Below are positions 8,666 through 17,310 of a stretch of 64,000 bases of DNA, in pieces. This DNA is from UBA817 sp049889215 (GTDB taxonomy: Bacteria; Margulisbacteria; Marinamargulisbacteria; UBA817). A model generated the notes under the pieces. It worked only from the letters and a program-made list of their open reading frames with translations. It was not told where the DNA came from and ran no database searches. The number at the start of each line of letters is the position of its first letter. Within the stretch, counting starts at the first letter, position 1. Made by a program: the position numbers and the translations under genes. Where the stretch lies: assembly GCA_049889215.1 (NCBI GenBank), contig JBMHDV010000020.1, forward strand, positions 105,701 to 169,700, written 5' to 3'.

Positions 8666-10056
8666 TAAAATTCCTCCCTAATATCATGTATATGTCCGTG
8701 AATAGCAGCCGATGCAACCATTGCTGGAGACATTAAAAGTGTCCGTCCAGTTGGGCTTCCTTGACGTCCTATAAAATTACGATTGGAGGAAGATGCACAC
8801 ATTTGTCTCCCCTTTAAACGATCTGGATTCATAGCCAAACACATTGAACATCCTGCATGTCGCCACTCTACACCAGCAGCTTTAAAGATATGATGCAGAC
8901 CTTCCGCTTCTGCCTGCTCAGCTACTTTTTGAGAACCTGGAACAACGATAGCTGTGACATTTGAATGTACTTTATTTCCTTTAAAAATTGATGCAGCCTC
9001 TCGCAAATCAGATATTCGGCCATTGGTACAAGAACCAATAAACGCAACATCAATGGGAATTTCTGTTAAATTTTGACCAGCACTTAAGCCCATAAAGTCA
9101 AAGGCCTCTTGCGCTGTAGATGGATCGACGGACTCATTAGCAGCTGGAATAGCCTGACTAACTCCAAGTGCTTGCCCAGGATTAATTCCCCAAGTTACCA
9201 TTGGTTCAATTGTAGAGCCATCTATAATTAATTCATCATCATACTCAGCATCATCACTGGATCGAATCTGATCCCAATAAGACTTTGCTACAGCCATATC
9301 TTTAGGTGCGTATTCTCGCCCCATAATATACTTATAGGTTGTTTCATCTGGATTAACGTAACCAATTCGAGCACCACCTTCGATACTCATATTGCACACG
9401 GTCATTCGTCCTTCCATCGACATATTGTCAAATACATCGCCAGAATATTCGTAAGCGTAGCCAAGACCACCTTTTACACCAAGTTCAGCTATAATTTTTA
9501 AAATTACATCTTTAGGAAAAACACCAGGTTGCAATTGACCCGTCACACAAATTCTACGGACTTTTAAACGTGACAAAGCAAGTGTTTGGGTTTCGAGAAC
9601 ATTTCGTACTTCTGTTGTACCTATACCAAATGCAAGAGCACCAAATGCACCATGGGTAGATGTATGAGAATCACCACAAACAACTGTCATACCTGGTTGA
9701 GTCAAGCCCAATTCAGGACCAATCATGTGGACGATTCCTTGCTTGCCTGATTTAAAATCAAATAAGGGAACACCAAATTCAGCTGTATTTTTTTCAAGTG
9801 TTACTGCCATTAACTCAGCCTGTGGATCTGCAAATGGTCGCTGTATTGAATCCGTAGGAACAATATGGTCCATCGTTGCAAAAGTTCGATTTGGAAATGC
9901 CAATACTTCATTTCGTTCACGTAAAGAAGCAAACGCCTGAGGCGATGTAACTTCATGAACCATATGCAAACCGATAAGAATTTGATCCATACCTGATGGA
10001 AGTGTGCATATTTTATGGGAATCCCATACTTTATCATAGAGTGTCCGAGCTGACAT
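8665..10056 (-). CDS. leuC: 3-isopropylmalate dehydratase large subunit LeuC
   Basis: Aconitase-superfamily subunit holding the [4Fe-4S] cluster; partner of LeuD. About 463 residues. Cluster cysteines are visible in VVCGDSHTSTHGAFGA, FIGSCTNGRISD and AGCSMCLAMNPD. An in-frame TTG at 10077 gives 470 residues, but I prefer ATG 10056 (MSARTLYDKVWDSH): other LeuC proteins begin with this xxTLYxKxxDxH motif, and a perfect TATAAT lies exactly 6 nt before this ATG, so the TTG would sit upstream of the likely transcription start. First gene of the ~10-kb minus-strand operon. No Shine-Dalgarno sequence is seen, consistent with a leaderless message. Confidence 0.97.
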   Translation of the reverse strand: MSARTLYDKVWDSHKICTLPSGMDQILIGLHMVHEVTSPQAFASLRERNEVLAFPNRTFATMDHIVPTDSIQRPFADPQAELMAVTLEKNTAEFGVPLFDFKSGKQGIVHMIGPELGLTQPGMTVVCGDSHTSTHGAFGALAFGIGTTEVRNVLETQTLALSRLKVRRICVTGQLQPGVFPKDVILKIIAELGVKGGLGYAYEYSGDVFDNMSMEGRMTVCNMSIEGGARIGYVNPDETTYKYIMGREYAPKDMAVAKSYWDQIRSSDDAEYDDELIIDGSTIEPMVTWGINPGQALGVSQAIPAANESVDPSTAQEAFDFMGLSAGQNLTEIPIDVAFIGSCTNGRISDLREAASIFKGNKVHSNVTAIVVPGSQKVAEQAEAEGLHHIFKAAGVEWRHAGCSMCLAMNPDRLKGRQMCASSSNRNFIGRQGSPTGRTLLMSPAMVASAAIHGHIHDIREEF

Positions 10057-10062
10057 GGACTT

Positions 10063-10068
10063 ATTATA
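10063..10068 (-). promoter_or_regulatory. -10 box of the leuC operon, leaderless layout
   Basis: TATAAT on the minus strand, then six bases (AAGTCC), then the leuC ATG. A transcript from this box would begin at or within a base of the start codon. A -35 candidate, TTTAAA at 17 bp, is poor. Confidence 0.6.
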
Positions 10069-10095
10069 CTGACTCAAGCCTAAAATTTAAAGGGA

Positions 10096-10125
10096 TTGAC
10101 AAAGGTGGTATTATAAAAATAGAAG
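10096..10125 (+). promoter_or_regulatory. Candidate sigma70-type promoter for the Lon-like gene
   Basis: TTGACA at 10096-10101 matches the -35 consensus exactly; TAGAAG at 10120-10125 (18-bp spacer) is a fair -10. It would give a leader of about 70-100 nt that carries the hairpin at 10156-10180. Closer TATTAT/TATAAA hexamers are spaced too short to pair with this -35. Confidence 0.35.
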
Positions 10126-10155
10126 CGATTAACTTCGCCTCTAAATTATTGGGTT

Positions 10156-10180
10156 ATGCCCTAGATTTTTTCTGGGGCAT
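10156..10180. promoter_or_regulatory. 10-bp inverted repeat with T5 loop ahead of the Lon-like gene
   Basis: The arms ATGCCCTAGA and TCTGGGGCAT pair over ten positions (one T-G wobble) around a five-T loop. No T tract follows on either strand, so it is unlikely to be a terminator. It sits 10 bases before GGAGG (10190-10194). It could be an operator for a stress repressor or an RNA structure controlling access to the ribosome site. Confidence 0.5.
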
Positions 10181-10227
10181 TAAAAACTCGGAGGTGCCTT
10201 ATTTATAAAATTGTAAGTTATTCTACA

Positions 10228-13065
10228 TTGGATACTCAAAAAGAACCTTTACATCAACAACTCGAATTTTATACACACTGGATATCATCACTAAACAATA
10301 ATCGGCCAGAAGAGGCCCCCGAACCACCAATAACAATGGCAGACATTTTAGCCATTAAACAGCTGCTTAATATTGCAAAACATAGCAATCTTAATGAAAT
10401 TACTAGAGATATATTTCGACTAAATTTTGAACTCCTGGAATATGCAACCCTAATCGGCTTTGAAAATATTGAACAGTTACTTCTAGCTGAAGCTGGACTT
10501 GTGCAAATAAACAATCTTGAAAAAGAAATGATTGAAAAACTGATTTTTTTAAATGAACATATTCAACCAATCGCTTATGAAAAAAGACGCATATCACCAA
10601 GATCTATCATGGAAGAAAGTCAAACAGAAATTGAAGCCTTAGGAATTGCAAACCAGCTGATCGTTTCACCAATAGAAGATGTTAAAAATGGATTGGAAAT
10701 AAAAATTAGGTCAAATCAAACTGTATACGAAATTATTGGAATACTGGATCCATTCATGGATATGAATTTACTCCCACACAGTTTAAAAGAAACTGTATTA
10801 GAAAAACGGCATCATTTATTTAGCTTTAAATATCCAAAACCGAATGAATATGAAGGGAAAGTAGAACATAAAAGTAAACGCCGAAAAACATTTAAAAAAG
10901 AGCCCAGTATTTCAAGTGAATTTAGAAAAATATTTTGGGACTATACACCTTCTCTAAAATTAATTTGCGATGAAAGAGAAGAATTAGAAGAGTCACTAAT
11001 TGAGCACAATAAGAACTGGGTCAAACTGAGTGAGCATATTCCAACACAGGTTATCATGATCGAAAATGGTGATATGAGAGCCATCGAACGAAAATTAAAA
11101 AAAATAACAAAAGAAATTAATGCATTCGTTCAAACATTTAAGCGATTTAAAGAATCACAAAGATACTTTATTGGAATGCTAATGTCAGAAAAAAACCTAA
11201 ATCCTGCGCTATTATTGATATCCAGCATTAAAAACGGAGATGACCTTATTAATAGCTTACCGACAGACGCACAAAAAGAATTAAGTTTATGTTTAGAAGC
11301 TGCCGAAGACGATCATAAAGAATATGAAAACAACATCGAAAGTCTGCGACAATTTTTTGAAGCAAATAAGCACTTTTTAAAGAATCCCCGTGATCGACGC
11401 TGGATTTTAGACGAAGTCGAGTATTTAGAACAAATGGGTGCCAGCAACGACACTCATTATTTAAAAAGGATGGAACGATTAAAAAATATACGAAAAATCC
11501 CGTTTCATAAGCAATCAGAATCCATTTCTAGCATTCAACATTCAAGCTCAATTGAAGAAAGACGATTATTTTTAAAAAAAATAAAAGATAGCCTAAATTT
11601 AGAACTTCATGGTCAAGAAAAAACAAAAAAAGCCATCTTACAAACCGTCGGGCAAATGATGAGTCATCCAAATACACGACCAAAACCAATATTACTAATT
11701 GGACCACCAGGTACAGGAAAAACATCCATTGCAAAAGCATTAGCAAACGCTCTAAATCGAAAATTAGGAGTCATTAGCTTAGGAGGAGAACCCGACCGGC
11801 ATCGCTTAAAAGGTGCAGATATTGTTTATGAAAGCCCAAGCATAGGTGAAGTTTGCCGAATACTACAAAAAACACAACAAATGAACCCGGTGATTCTTTT
11901 AGATGAAGTGGATAAAGTGGGCGATGGAAGAGACGGAAAAGCCACCCAAAATCAATTAATGGAATTAACTGATACGAGCATACCTGAATGGATTGATGAT
12001 TACGCAAAAATTGGCGTAGATAAACAAGGAATGTGGTTTATATTAACAGCAAATTACGAACATCAAATCGATCGTGTTTTAAAAGATCGGGTGCAGGTAA
12101 TCCACGTAGAAGGACAAACCCATCAGGAAAAATTTGAAATAGTAAAAACACATATTCTACCAAAACTCAGTCGTGACTTCGGGTTTCCAGACAATACAAT
12201 TACCATTAATGATGAAAATATCGATTACCTCCTGGACCACATCCATTTTGAACCCGGCTGTAGAAAACTTGCTGACACACTGCGTCAAATAATAAGTGAA
12301 ATTAATCTACATCGTTTAGAAAGTGAGAATCCGCCATCACTAAGATCAAAGATAGAATATCTACCAAACCAATTTCGATTACCATACGAAATAAAACGGT
12401 CTGATATTCAACGGATTACCGCTGAATTAAACATCAAAAAAGAAACCATTCACACCAATTGTATTGCAGGTATGATTAATGGAATGTACGCAACAAGTCA
12501 TGGCTACGGAGGTATCCTACCAATTCAAGTAGTGGCTAATTCACACCTTAATAATGACAAAATTACTGGAAAACTCGGCGAAACAATGAAAGAAAGTATA
12601 ACGGTTGCAAGAACGTTAAACTTAAACGATTCCATTTTTGGCAGTGGTCCATTTGAAATATTAAGTCAAAATGTTTCAAAGAAAATCCACTTACACACAC
12701 CTGATATGGCAGTTAGTAAAGATGGACCATCCGCCGGAGCAGCCATTACAATTGCTATCCTTTCCGCTTTAAGAAACCTGCCGATTCGCAACGACATTGC
12801 TGTAACTGGCGAAATTGATATTCATGGCAATATTCTTCCAGTAGGTGGAATCTTTGAAAAATTAAGTGGCGCTAAACGAGCAGGTGTTAAAGGAGCATTC
12901 ATACCAATCGCAAATCAAACTGAACTGGATCTTGCTTTTGCAAAGGACCCCAATCTCTTAATCAATTTTACTGTAACCCCAGTGTCTCATATTACGGAAA
13001 TTCTACCAATTATATTTGATCTAAAAGCGATACAAAAACCGGCAATGATGTTATTGGAAGAATAA
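10228..13065 (+). CDS. Divergent Lon-family ATP-dependent protease
   Basis: 945 residues. The C-terminal half is Lon: AAA+ Walker A GPPGTGKT (about 492-499), Walker B VILLDEVDK, then the Ser-Lys protease domain with KDGPSAGAA (catalytic S835) and FEKLSGAKRAG (K878), 43 residues apart as in E. coli Lon. The motif after Walker A reads GGEPDRHRLKGAD rather than the canonical GGxRDEAEIRGH, and the ~480-residue N-terminus (coiled-coil, charged) is unlike the usual Lon substrate domain. It is likely a soluble stress or regulatory protease. Start is uncertain: TTG 10228 lacks a Shine-Dalgarno; ATT 10201 lies 6 nt after GGAGG and is in frame. Divergent from leuC. Confidence 0.9.
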   Translation: MDTQKEPLHQQLEFYTHWISSLNNNRPEEAPEPPITMADILAIKQLLNIAKHSNLNEITRDIFRLNFELLEYATLIGFENIEQLLLAEAGLVQINNLEKEMIEKLIFLNEHIQPIAYEKRRISPRSIMEESQTEIEALGIANQLIVSPIEDVKNGLEIKIRSNQTVYEIIGILDPFMDMNLLPHSLKETVLEKRHHLFSFKYPKPNEYEGKVEHKSKRRKTFKKEPSISSEFRKIFWDYTPSLKLICDEREELEESLIEHNKNWVKLSEHIPTQVIMIENGDMRAIERKLKKITKEINAFVQTFKRFKESQRYFIGMLMSEKNLNPALLLISSIKNGDDLINSLPTDAQKELSLCLEAAEDDHKEYENNIESLRQFFEANKHFLKNPRDRRWILDEVEYLEQMGASNDTHYLKRMERLKNIRKIPFHKQSESISSIQHSSSIEERRLFLKKIKDSLNLELHGQEKTKKAILQTVGQMMSHPNTRPKPILLIGPPGTGKTSIAKALANALNRKLGVISLGGEPDRHRLKGADIVYESPSIGEVCRILQKTQQMNPVILLDEVDKVGDGRDGKATQNQLMELTDTSIPEWIDDYAKIGVDKQGMWFILTANYEHQIDRVLKDRVQVIHVEGQTHQEKFEIVKTHILPKLSRDFGFPDNTITINDENIDYLLDHIHFEPGCRKLADTLRQIISEINLHRLESENPPSLRSKIEYLPNQFRLPYEIKRSDIQRITAELNIKKETIHTNCIAGMINGMYATSHGYGGILPIQVVANSHLNNDKITGKLGETMKESITVARTLNLNDSIFGSGPFEILSQNVSKKIHLHTPDMAVSKDGPSAGAAITIAILSALRNLPIRNDIAVTGEIDIHGNILPVGGIFEKLSGAKRAGVKGAFIPIANQTELDLAFAKDPNLLINFTVTPVSHITEILPIIFDLKAIQKPAMMLLEE

Positions 13066-13111
13066 ATGAAACAGATATCAGCTTGAACTTCTCTTTTAAA
13101 TTTTTCTAACG

Positions 13112-13117
13112 TACAAT
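13112..13117 (+). promoter_or_regulatory. -10-like box 7 nt before hisH start
   Basis: TACAAT followed by seven bases and the hisH ATG at 13125; no Shine-Dalgarno is present. Suggests a leaderless hisH-uvrA message. No good -35 is seen at 16-18 bp. Confidence 0.4.
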
Positions 13118-13124
13118 TCAAAGT

Positions 13125-13727
13125 ATGAACTGCACTATTGTAGATTACGGTACAGGCAATATTCAAAGTGTTCAAAATGCACTTGAGTCGTTGGGGCATT
13201 CAGTCAACCGGTCAAATAACTTGGAAAACTCAACTTGTGATTGTTTGATTTTCCCAGGACAAGGTGCTTTTGGCCCTGCAATTAAACGACTTCACCAATT
13301 AAATTTAATTGAGCCTTTAGTAAAATACATAACTTCAAATAGACCATTCATTGGCATTTGCTTAGGATTTCAATTATTATTTGAAGGCTCCAAAGAAGCA
13401 CCCAATCATTCGGGCCTCGGCGCATTCAAAGGGACATTCGAACATTTTAAGTTAGAAAACTTAAGTGTTCCTCATATGGGGTGGAATCAACTAGAATCAA
13501 GTGAATCAAATTCAATCCTCTCAAATTTTAATAATCAAAATTTTTATTTTGTACACTCTTATTATCTACCTTTTTCAAATCAGAAAAATGCAGCAACTAC
13601 TAGTTATGGACACCAATTTGTTTCAGCGATAGCAACAGAAACCAAATTAATTACCCAATTTCATCCAGAAAAAAGTGGTGATATTGGACTTGAGTTACTG
13701 GACTCATTTCTAACGTCAGTAAAATGA
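13125..13727 (+). CDS. hisH: Imidazole glycerol phosphate synthase glutaminase subunit HisH
   Basis: Class I glutamine amidotransferase that feeds ammonia to HisF in histidine biosynthesis. 200 residues, standard length. It begins MNCTIVDYGTGNIQSVQNAL, has the oxyanion strand FPGQGAF, the nucleophile Cys in IGICLGFQLLFEGS, and the His/Glu of the triad in QFHPEKSGDIG. It stands alone: no hisF or other his gene is in the window, and it overlaps uvrA by 4 bp (ATGA), an unexpected partner. The his pathway is presumably scattered in this genome. Confidence 0.96.
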   Translation: MNCTIVDYGTGNIQSVQNALESLGHSVNRSNNLENSTCDCLIFPGQGAFGPAIKRLHQLNLIEPLVKYITSNRPFIGICLGFQLLFEGSKEAPNHSGLGAFKGTFEHFKLENLSVPHMGWNQLESSESNSILSNFNNQNFYFVHSYYLPFSNQKNAATTSYGHQFVSAIATETKLITQFHPEKSGDIGLELLDSFLTSVK

Positions 13728-16555
13728 AAAAGAAGAATATAATTTCGATTAAAGGGGCACGTGTACACAATTTAAAAGATGTTTCATTGGATATTCCTAA
13801 AGATAAACTTGTTATTTTTACTGGCTTATCTGGATCAGGAAAATCATCCCTTGCTTTTGATACCATCTATGCAGAAGGGCAACGCCGTTATGTTGAATCA
13901 CTGTCTGCTTATGCACGTCAATTTCTTGAGCAACTGGACAAACCAGATGTTGATTCTCTCGAAGGCTTATCCCCAGCGATATCCATAGATCAAAAAAATG
14001 TATCAAATAACCCGCGCTCCACAGTAGGAACTGTCACTGAAATTCAAGATTATTTACGATTATTATTTGCGAATATTGGAACACTTCATTGCCCAATTTC
14101 GGGTCAACCAGTTCGAAAACAATCCGCCCAAGAAATGTTTAATAACACAATTAAATGGCGAAAAAATGAACCTCTACTTATTTTTGCACCATTAGTCTCC
14201 AAACAAAAAGGAGAATTTCATACACTATTTGCAGATCTGCAACGTCAAGGATTTGTTCGAGTACGAGTCGATGGTGAAATTAAACGTTTGGAAGACTGTG
14301 GTCGTTTAGAAAAATACAAGCAACATACAATCGAACTGGTAATTGACCGGGTAACCAATAACAAAGAAAATCACCCCCGACTTTTTGAGGCCATTGAGTT
14401 GGCCATTAAACAGGCAAATGGATTGGTTAGAATTGAACATGTTGAAACCCAAGAAGCCAAGGTTTATTCTGAAAACTTTGTATCTGATGATTATCAATTT
14501 ACAATTACGGAACTAACACCACGTTTATTCTCGTTTAATTCACCTATTGGAGCCTGCCCGGATTGCAATGGATTAGGAGATATTTTAACCTTTGAACCAG
14601 ACCTATTGTTTGAACCAAATCAAACAATAGCTGAAGCAATCGACCCATATGTTAGTATTGAAAATACCAATTATGGCATTCGATTTTTTGCAGACGCCGA
14701 AAGAATGGGAATTTCGATAAACACCAAGAAAAAGATGAAAAGCCTAACAGAAACCGAAAAGGCATTCATTTATTATGGGCGTTATGGTGAAGAAATTGAT
14801 GTCAATCAAAAATCAAAAAGTCGATTTGGCTGGAAGTTTCGACCCAGGGGGTGGGAAGGTGTCTTAAATTTATTGAGACGACGCTATGCACAAACTGAAT
14901 CTGACCTCGCAAAAGAATACTACCAAAAAAATATGATTTCAAAACCATGCCAATCATGCCGAGGACATCGTCTAAATAAAGAAGCACTGGCTGTCAAAAT
15001 TAATAACGTCAATATTTCAGAATTTGGAAATTTATCCATTCGAGATGCCAAAGACCTAATAAAAAATCTAGATCTCAATGATTATGAATTAAAAGTTGCT
15101 CAAGATTTATTAAAAGAAATCTCAGAACGATTGTCTTTTTTAGATAACGTTGGGTTGCATTATTTAACATTGAATCGAAAGGCAAACACTCTGTCTGGTG
15201 GAGAACACCAACGAATACGGTTAGCAACACAAATTGGATCCGGATTAACCGGGGTTTTATATGTTTTAGATGAGCCAAGTATTGGACTTCACCAACATGA
15301 TAACGACCAACTTATTGAAACATTAAAGCGTTTAAGGGACCTTGGTAACACCGTAATAGTTGTTGAACATGATGAGGACACAATCAAAGCGGCAGACCAT
15401 GTGGTTGACATTGGGCCCAAAGCTGGTCGATTAGGTGGGGAAATCATACATAATGGATCATTAAAAACATTATTAAGCAACTCAAAATCAACAACTGGAC
15501 AGTATTTGGCTGGCAAGAAACAAATCAACATACCAAAAGCACGTAGGAAAGGTCATAAAGGCCAAAGCATAGAATTAAAAGGTGCCAGTAAAAATAACTT
15601 GAATAATGTATCAATTAAAATTCCACTAGGAACACTTACTTGCATCACAGGGGTTTCTGGATCTGGAAAAAGCACTCTAATTCAAGAAACCTTATTGAAA
15701 GCCATACTAAAAGAACGTATGGGACAAAAAACAAATCCTGCTCAGTACTCATCACTAAAAGGAATTGATGACATCGATAAAATTATTACCATTGATCAGT
15801 CAGCTATTGGACGAACGCCAAGATCAAATCCGGCCACTTATGTTGGTGTCTTTTCTGCCATTCGAGATGTATTTGCACAATTACCAGAATCAAAAATGAA
15901 TGGATTTAAACCTGGCCGATTTAGTTTCAATGTGAAAGGCGGACGTTGTGAAACATGCCAGGGTGCAGGCGTAAATAAAATAGAAATGCATTTCTTAACC
16001 GATATATTTGTAACGTGTGCAACCTGCAAAGGGCAACGATTTAACGAACAGACCCTACGAATTAAATTTAAAGGGTACACGATTAACGACATTTTAAATA
16101 TGACCATCAATCAAGCTGTGGAAATATTCGAAAAAATACCAAGCATTTATAATAAACTCATTGTTTTACAAGAAGTTGGACTCGGCTATATAACACTAGG
16201 ACAGTCTGCAACAACCTTAAGTGGTGGTGAAGCCCAGCGGATTAAATTGGCAAAAGAATTAAGTAAACGAAGTACTGGGAAAACAGTCTACATGCTTGAT
16301 GAGCCTACAACAGGGTTGCACTTTGAAGATATCGAACGATTATTGAAAGTCATCCAACAGTTGGTAGATGCAGGAAACACAGTCATTGTTATCGAACATA
16401 ATCTAGACATCATTAAATGTGCAGACCATATTTGTGATTTGGGTCCTGGTGGAGGAAGTGAAGGTGGAACAATGATTGCTACAGGCACACCTGAAAAAAT
16501 CTCCAAGTCAAAAAATTCACTAACTGGAAAATATCTATCAAGAGTTTTAAATTAA
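13724..16555 (+). CDS. uvrA: Excinuclease ABC subunit A (UvrA)
   Basis: Damage-recognition ATPase of nucleotide excision repair; acts as a dimer with UvrB. 943 residues. Two ABC cassettes: Walker A GLSGSGKSSLAFD with signature NTLSGGEHQRIRLA in the first, GVSGSGKSTLIQE with TTLSGGEAQRIKLA in the second. Zinc modules show CPDCNG...CQSCRG and CETCQG...CATCKG. UvrA hallmarks IDQSAIGRTPRSNPATY and KPGRFSFNVKGGRCE are present. Overlaps hisH by 4 bp, so it is translated from the same message. uvrB and uvrC are not in the window. Confidence 0.99.
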   Translation: MKKKNIISIKGARVHNLKDVSLDIPKDKLVIFTGLSGSGKSSLAFDTIYAEGQRRYVESLSAYARQFLEQLDKPDVDSLEGLSPAISIDQKNVSNNPRSTVGTVTEIQDYLRLLFANIGTLHCPISGQPVRKQSAQEMFNNTIKWRKNEPLLIFAPLVSKQKGEFHTLFADLQRQGFVRVRVDGEIKRLEDCGRLEKYKQHTIELVIDRVTNNKENHPRLFEAIELAIKQANGLVRIEHVETQEAKVYSENFVSDDYQFTITELTPRLFSFNSPIGACPDCNGLGDILTFEPDLLFEPNQTIAEAIDPYVSIENTNYGIRFFADAERMGISINTKKKMKSLTETEKAFIYYGRYGEEIDVNQKSKSRFGWKFRPRGWEGVLNLLRRRYAQTESDLAKEYYQKNMISKPCQSCRGHRLNKEALAVKINNVNISEFGNLSIRDAKDLIKNLDLNDYELKVAQDLLKEISERLSFLDNVGLHYLTLNRKANTLSGGEHQRIRLATQIGSGLTGVLYVLDEPSIGLHQHDNDQLIETLKRLRDLGNTVIVVEHDEDTIKAADHVVDIGPKAGRLGGEIIHNGSLKTLLSNSKSTTGQYLAGKKQINIPKARRKGHKGQSIELKGASKNNLNNVSIKIPLGTLTCITGVSGSGKSTLIQETLLKAILKERMGQKTNPAQYSSLKGIDDIDKIITIDQSAIGRTPRSNPATYVGVFSAIRDVFAQLPESKMNGFKPGRFSFNVKGGRCETCQGAGVNKIEMHFLTDIFVTCATCKGQRFNEQTLRIKFKGYTINDILNMTINQAVEIFEKIPSIYNKLIVLQEVGLGYITLGQSATTLSGGEAQRIKLAKELSKRSTGKTVYMLDEPTTGLHFEDIERLLKVIQQLVDAGNTVIVIEHNLDIIKCADHICDLGPGGGSEGGTMIATGTPEKISKSKNSLTGKYLSRVLN

Positions 16556-16580
16556 TTTGCGAATTTAACAAGCAAGTTAT

Positions 16581-16586
16581 TACACT
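16581..16586 (+). promoter_or_regulatory. -10-like box 6 nt before the secreted-protein gene at 16593
   Basis: TACACT, six bases, then ATG at 16593, with no Shine-Dalgarno. It fits the leaderless pattern seen before several other first genes here, but the region is AT-rich and chance matches are expected. Confidence 0.35.
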
Positions 16587-16592
16587 ATAGTT

Positions 16593-17264
16593 ATGAGTAT
16601 TAAAAAAATATTTATAATGATTTCGTTAAGTATATTAACAGTTAATGCTGCTACATCTGCAAGCGCAAAAGTAACTGCAACAACAGAACGTAAACACCAA
16701 TTTACGGAAACAGCGAATAATCAATCAGTTACTGTTGAATGGGTCGAAAAAATAAACTCAGGAATACCAGAATACACTCGAAAAACAAACTCGGAAACAG
16801 AAATTAGCCGTGGAAAGTCTCATACAACATTTTGGGAGCTTAAAAATTCAGATAAAACGTTAAGTATTTCAATTGAAGATGATACAGCATTAATCACCAC
16901 TTCAGAAAACGGTCAAACAACATCAAAGTCACAGCCTCTGTTTGATATCCCCCTAACTTACCCCCCCAGTTTTTACTTAAGCAAGTTTGCAAAATCAAAT
17001 AAGAGAAAAATAACGGTTTGGGTGGTTAATAAATCAGAAAATGAACTAAGAAAGATGATTTTTACAAAATTAAAAAATGAAGAAATCACCATAAAAAACA
17101 CAACACAAAACGCATTAAAAATAGAAATGAAGCCGCCAGGGTTTGCAGGAGTTGTATGGAAAGCCTACTACTGGGTCCATCCAACCACTGGTGAATTCAT
17201 TAAATATTTCGGCAAAAAAGGCCCCCCAGGAACACCTGACTTCACCATCATAAAATCCAAATAA
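16593..17264 (+). CDS. Exported protein of unknown function
   Basis: 223 residues with a Sec signal peptide (IFIMISLSILTVNAATSASA). The mature part is Lys/Thr/Glu-rich and predicted beta-rich: WVEKINSGIPEYTRK, FWELKNSDKTLSISI, then AYYWVHPTTGEFIKYFGKKG near the end. The last motif recalls periplasmic beta-sandwich proteins of the DUF3108 kind (a strand, W/Y-W, then 'TGxFxKYxG'), but I do not consider that an assignment. No cysteine or lipobox. It is followed after 46 bp by a large secreted protein on the same strand. Confidence 0.7.
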   Translation: MSIKKIFIMISLSILTVNAATSASAKVTATTERKHQFTETANNQSVTVEWVEKINSGIPEYTRKTNSETEISRGKSHTTFWELKNSDKTLSISIEDDTALITTSENGQTTSKSQPLFDIPLTYPPSFYLSKFAKSNKRKITVWVVNKSENELRKMIFTKLKNEEITIKNTTQNALKIEMKPPGFAGVVWKAYYWVHPTTGEFIKYFGKKGPPGTPDFTIIKSK

Positions 17265-17310
17265 ATCAGGCACAAAAAAACATAACATCCATGTTTATTT
17301 CCATTAAATT

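Noticed and set aside
10057..10077. TTG start adding seven residues to LeuC
   Set aside because: The codons cover a perfect TATAAT; the ATG at 10056 matches LeuC N-termini.
10156..10180. Rho-independent terminator
   Set aside because: The stem is followed by no T run on either strand and lies between divergent genes.
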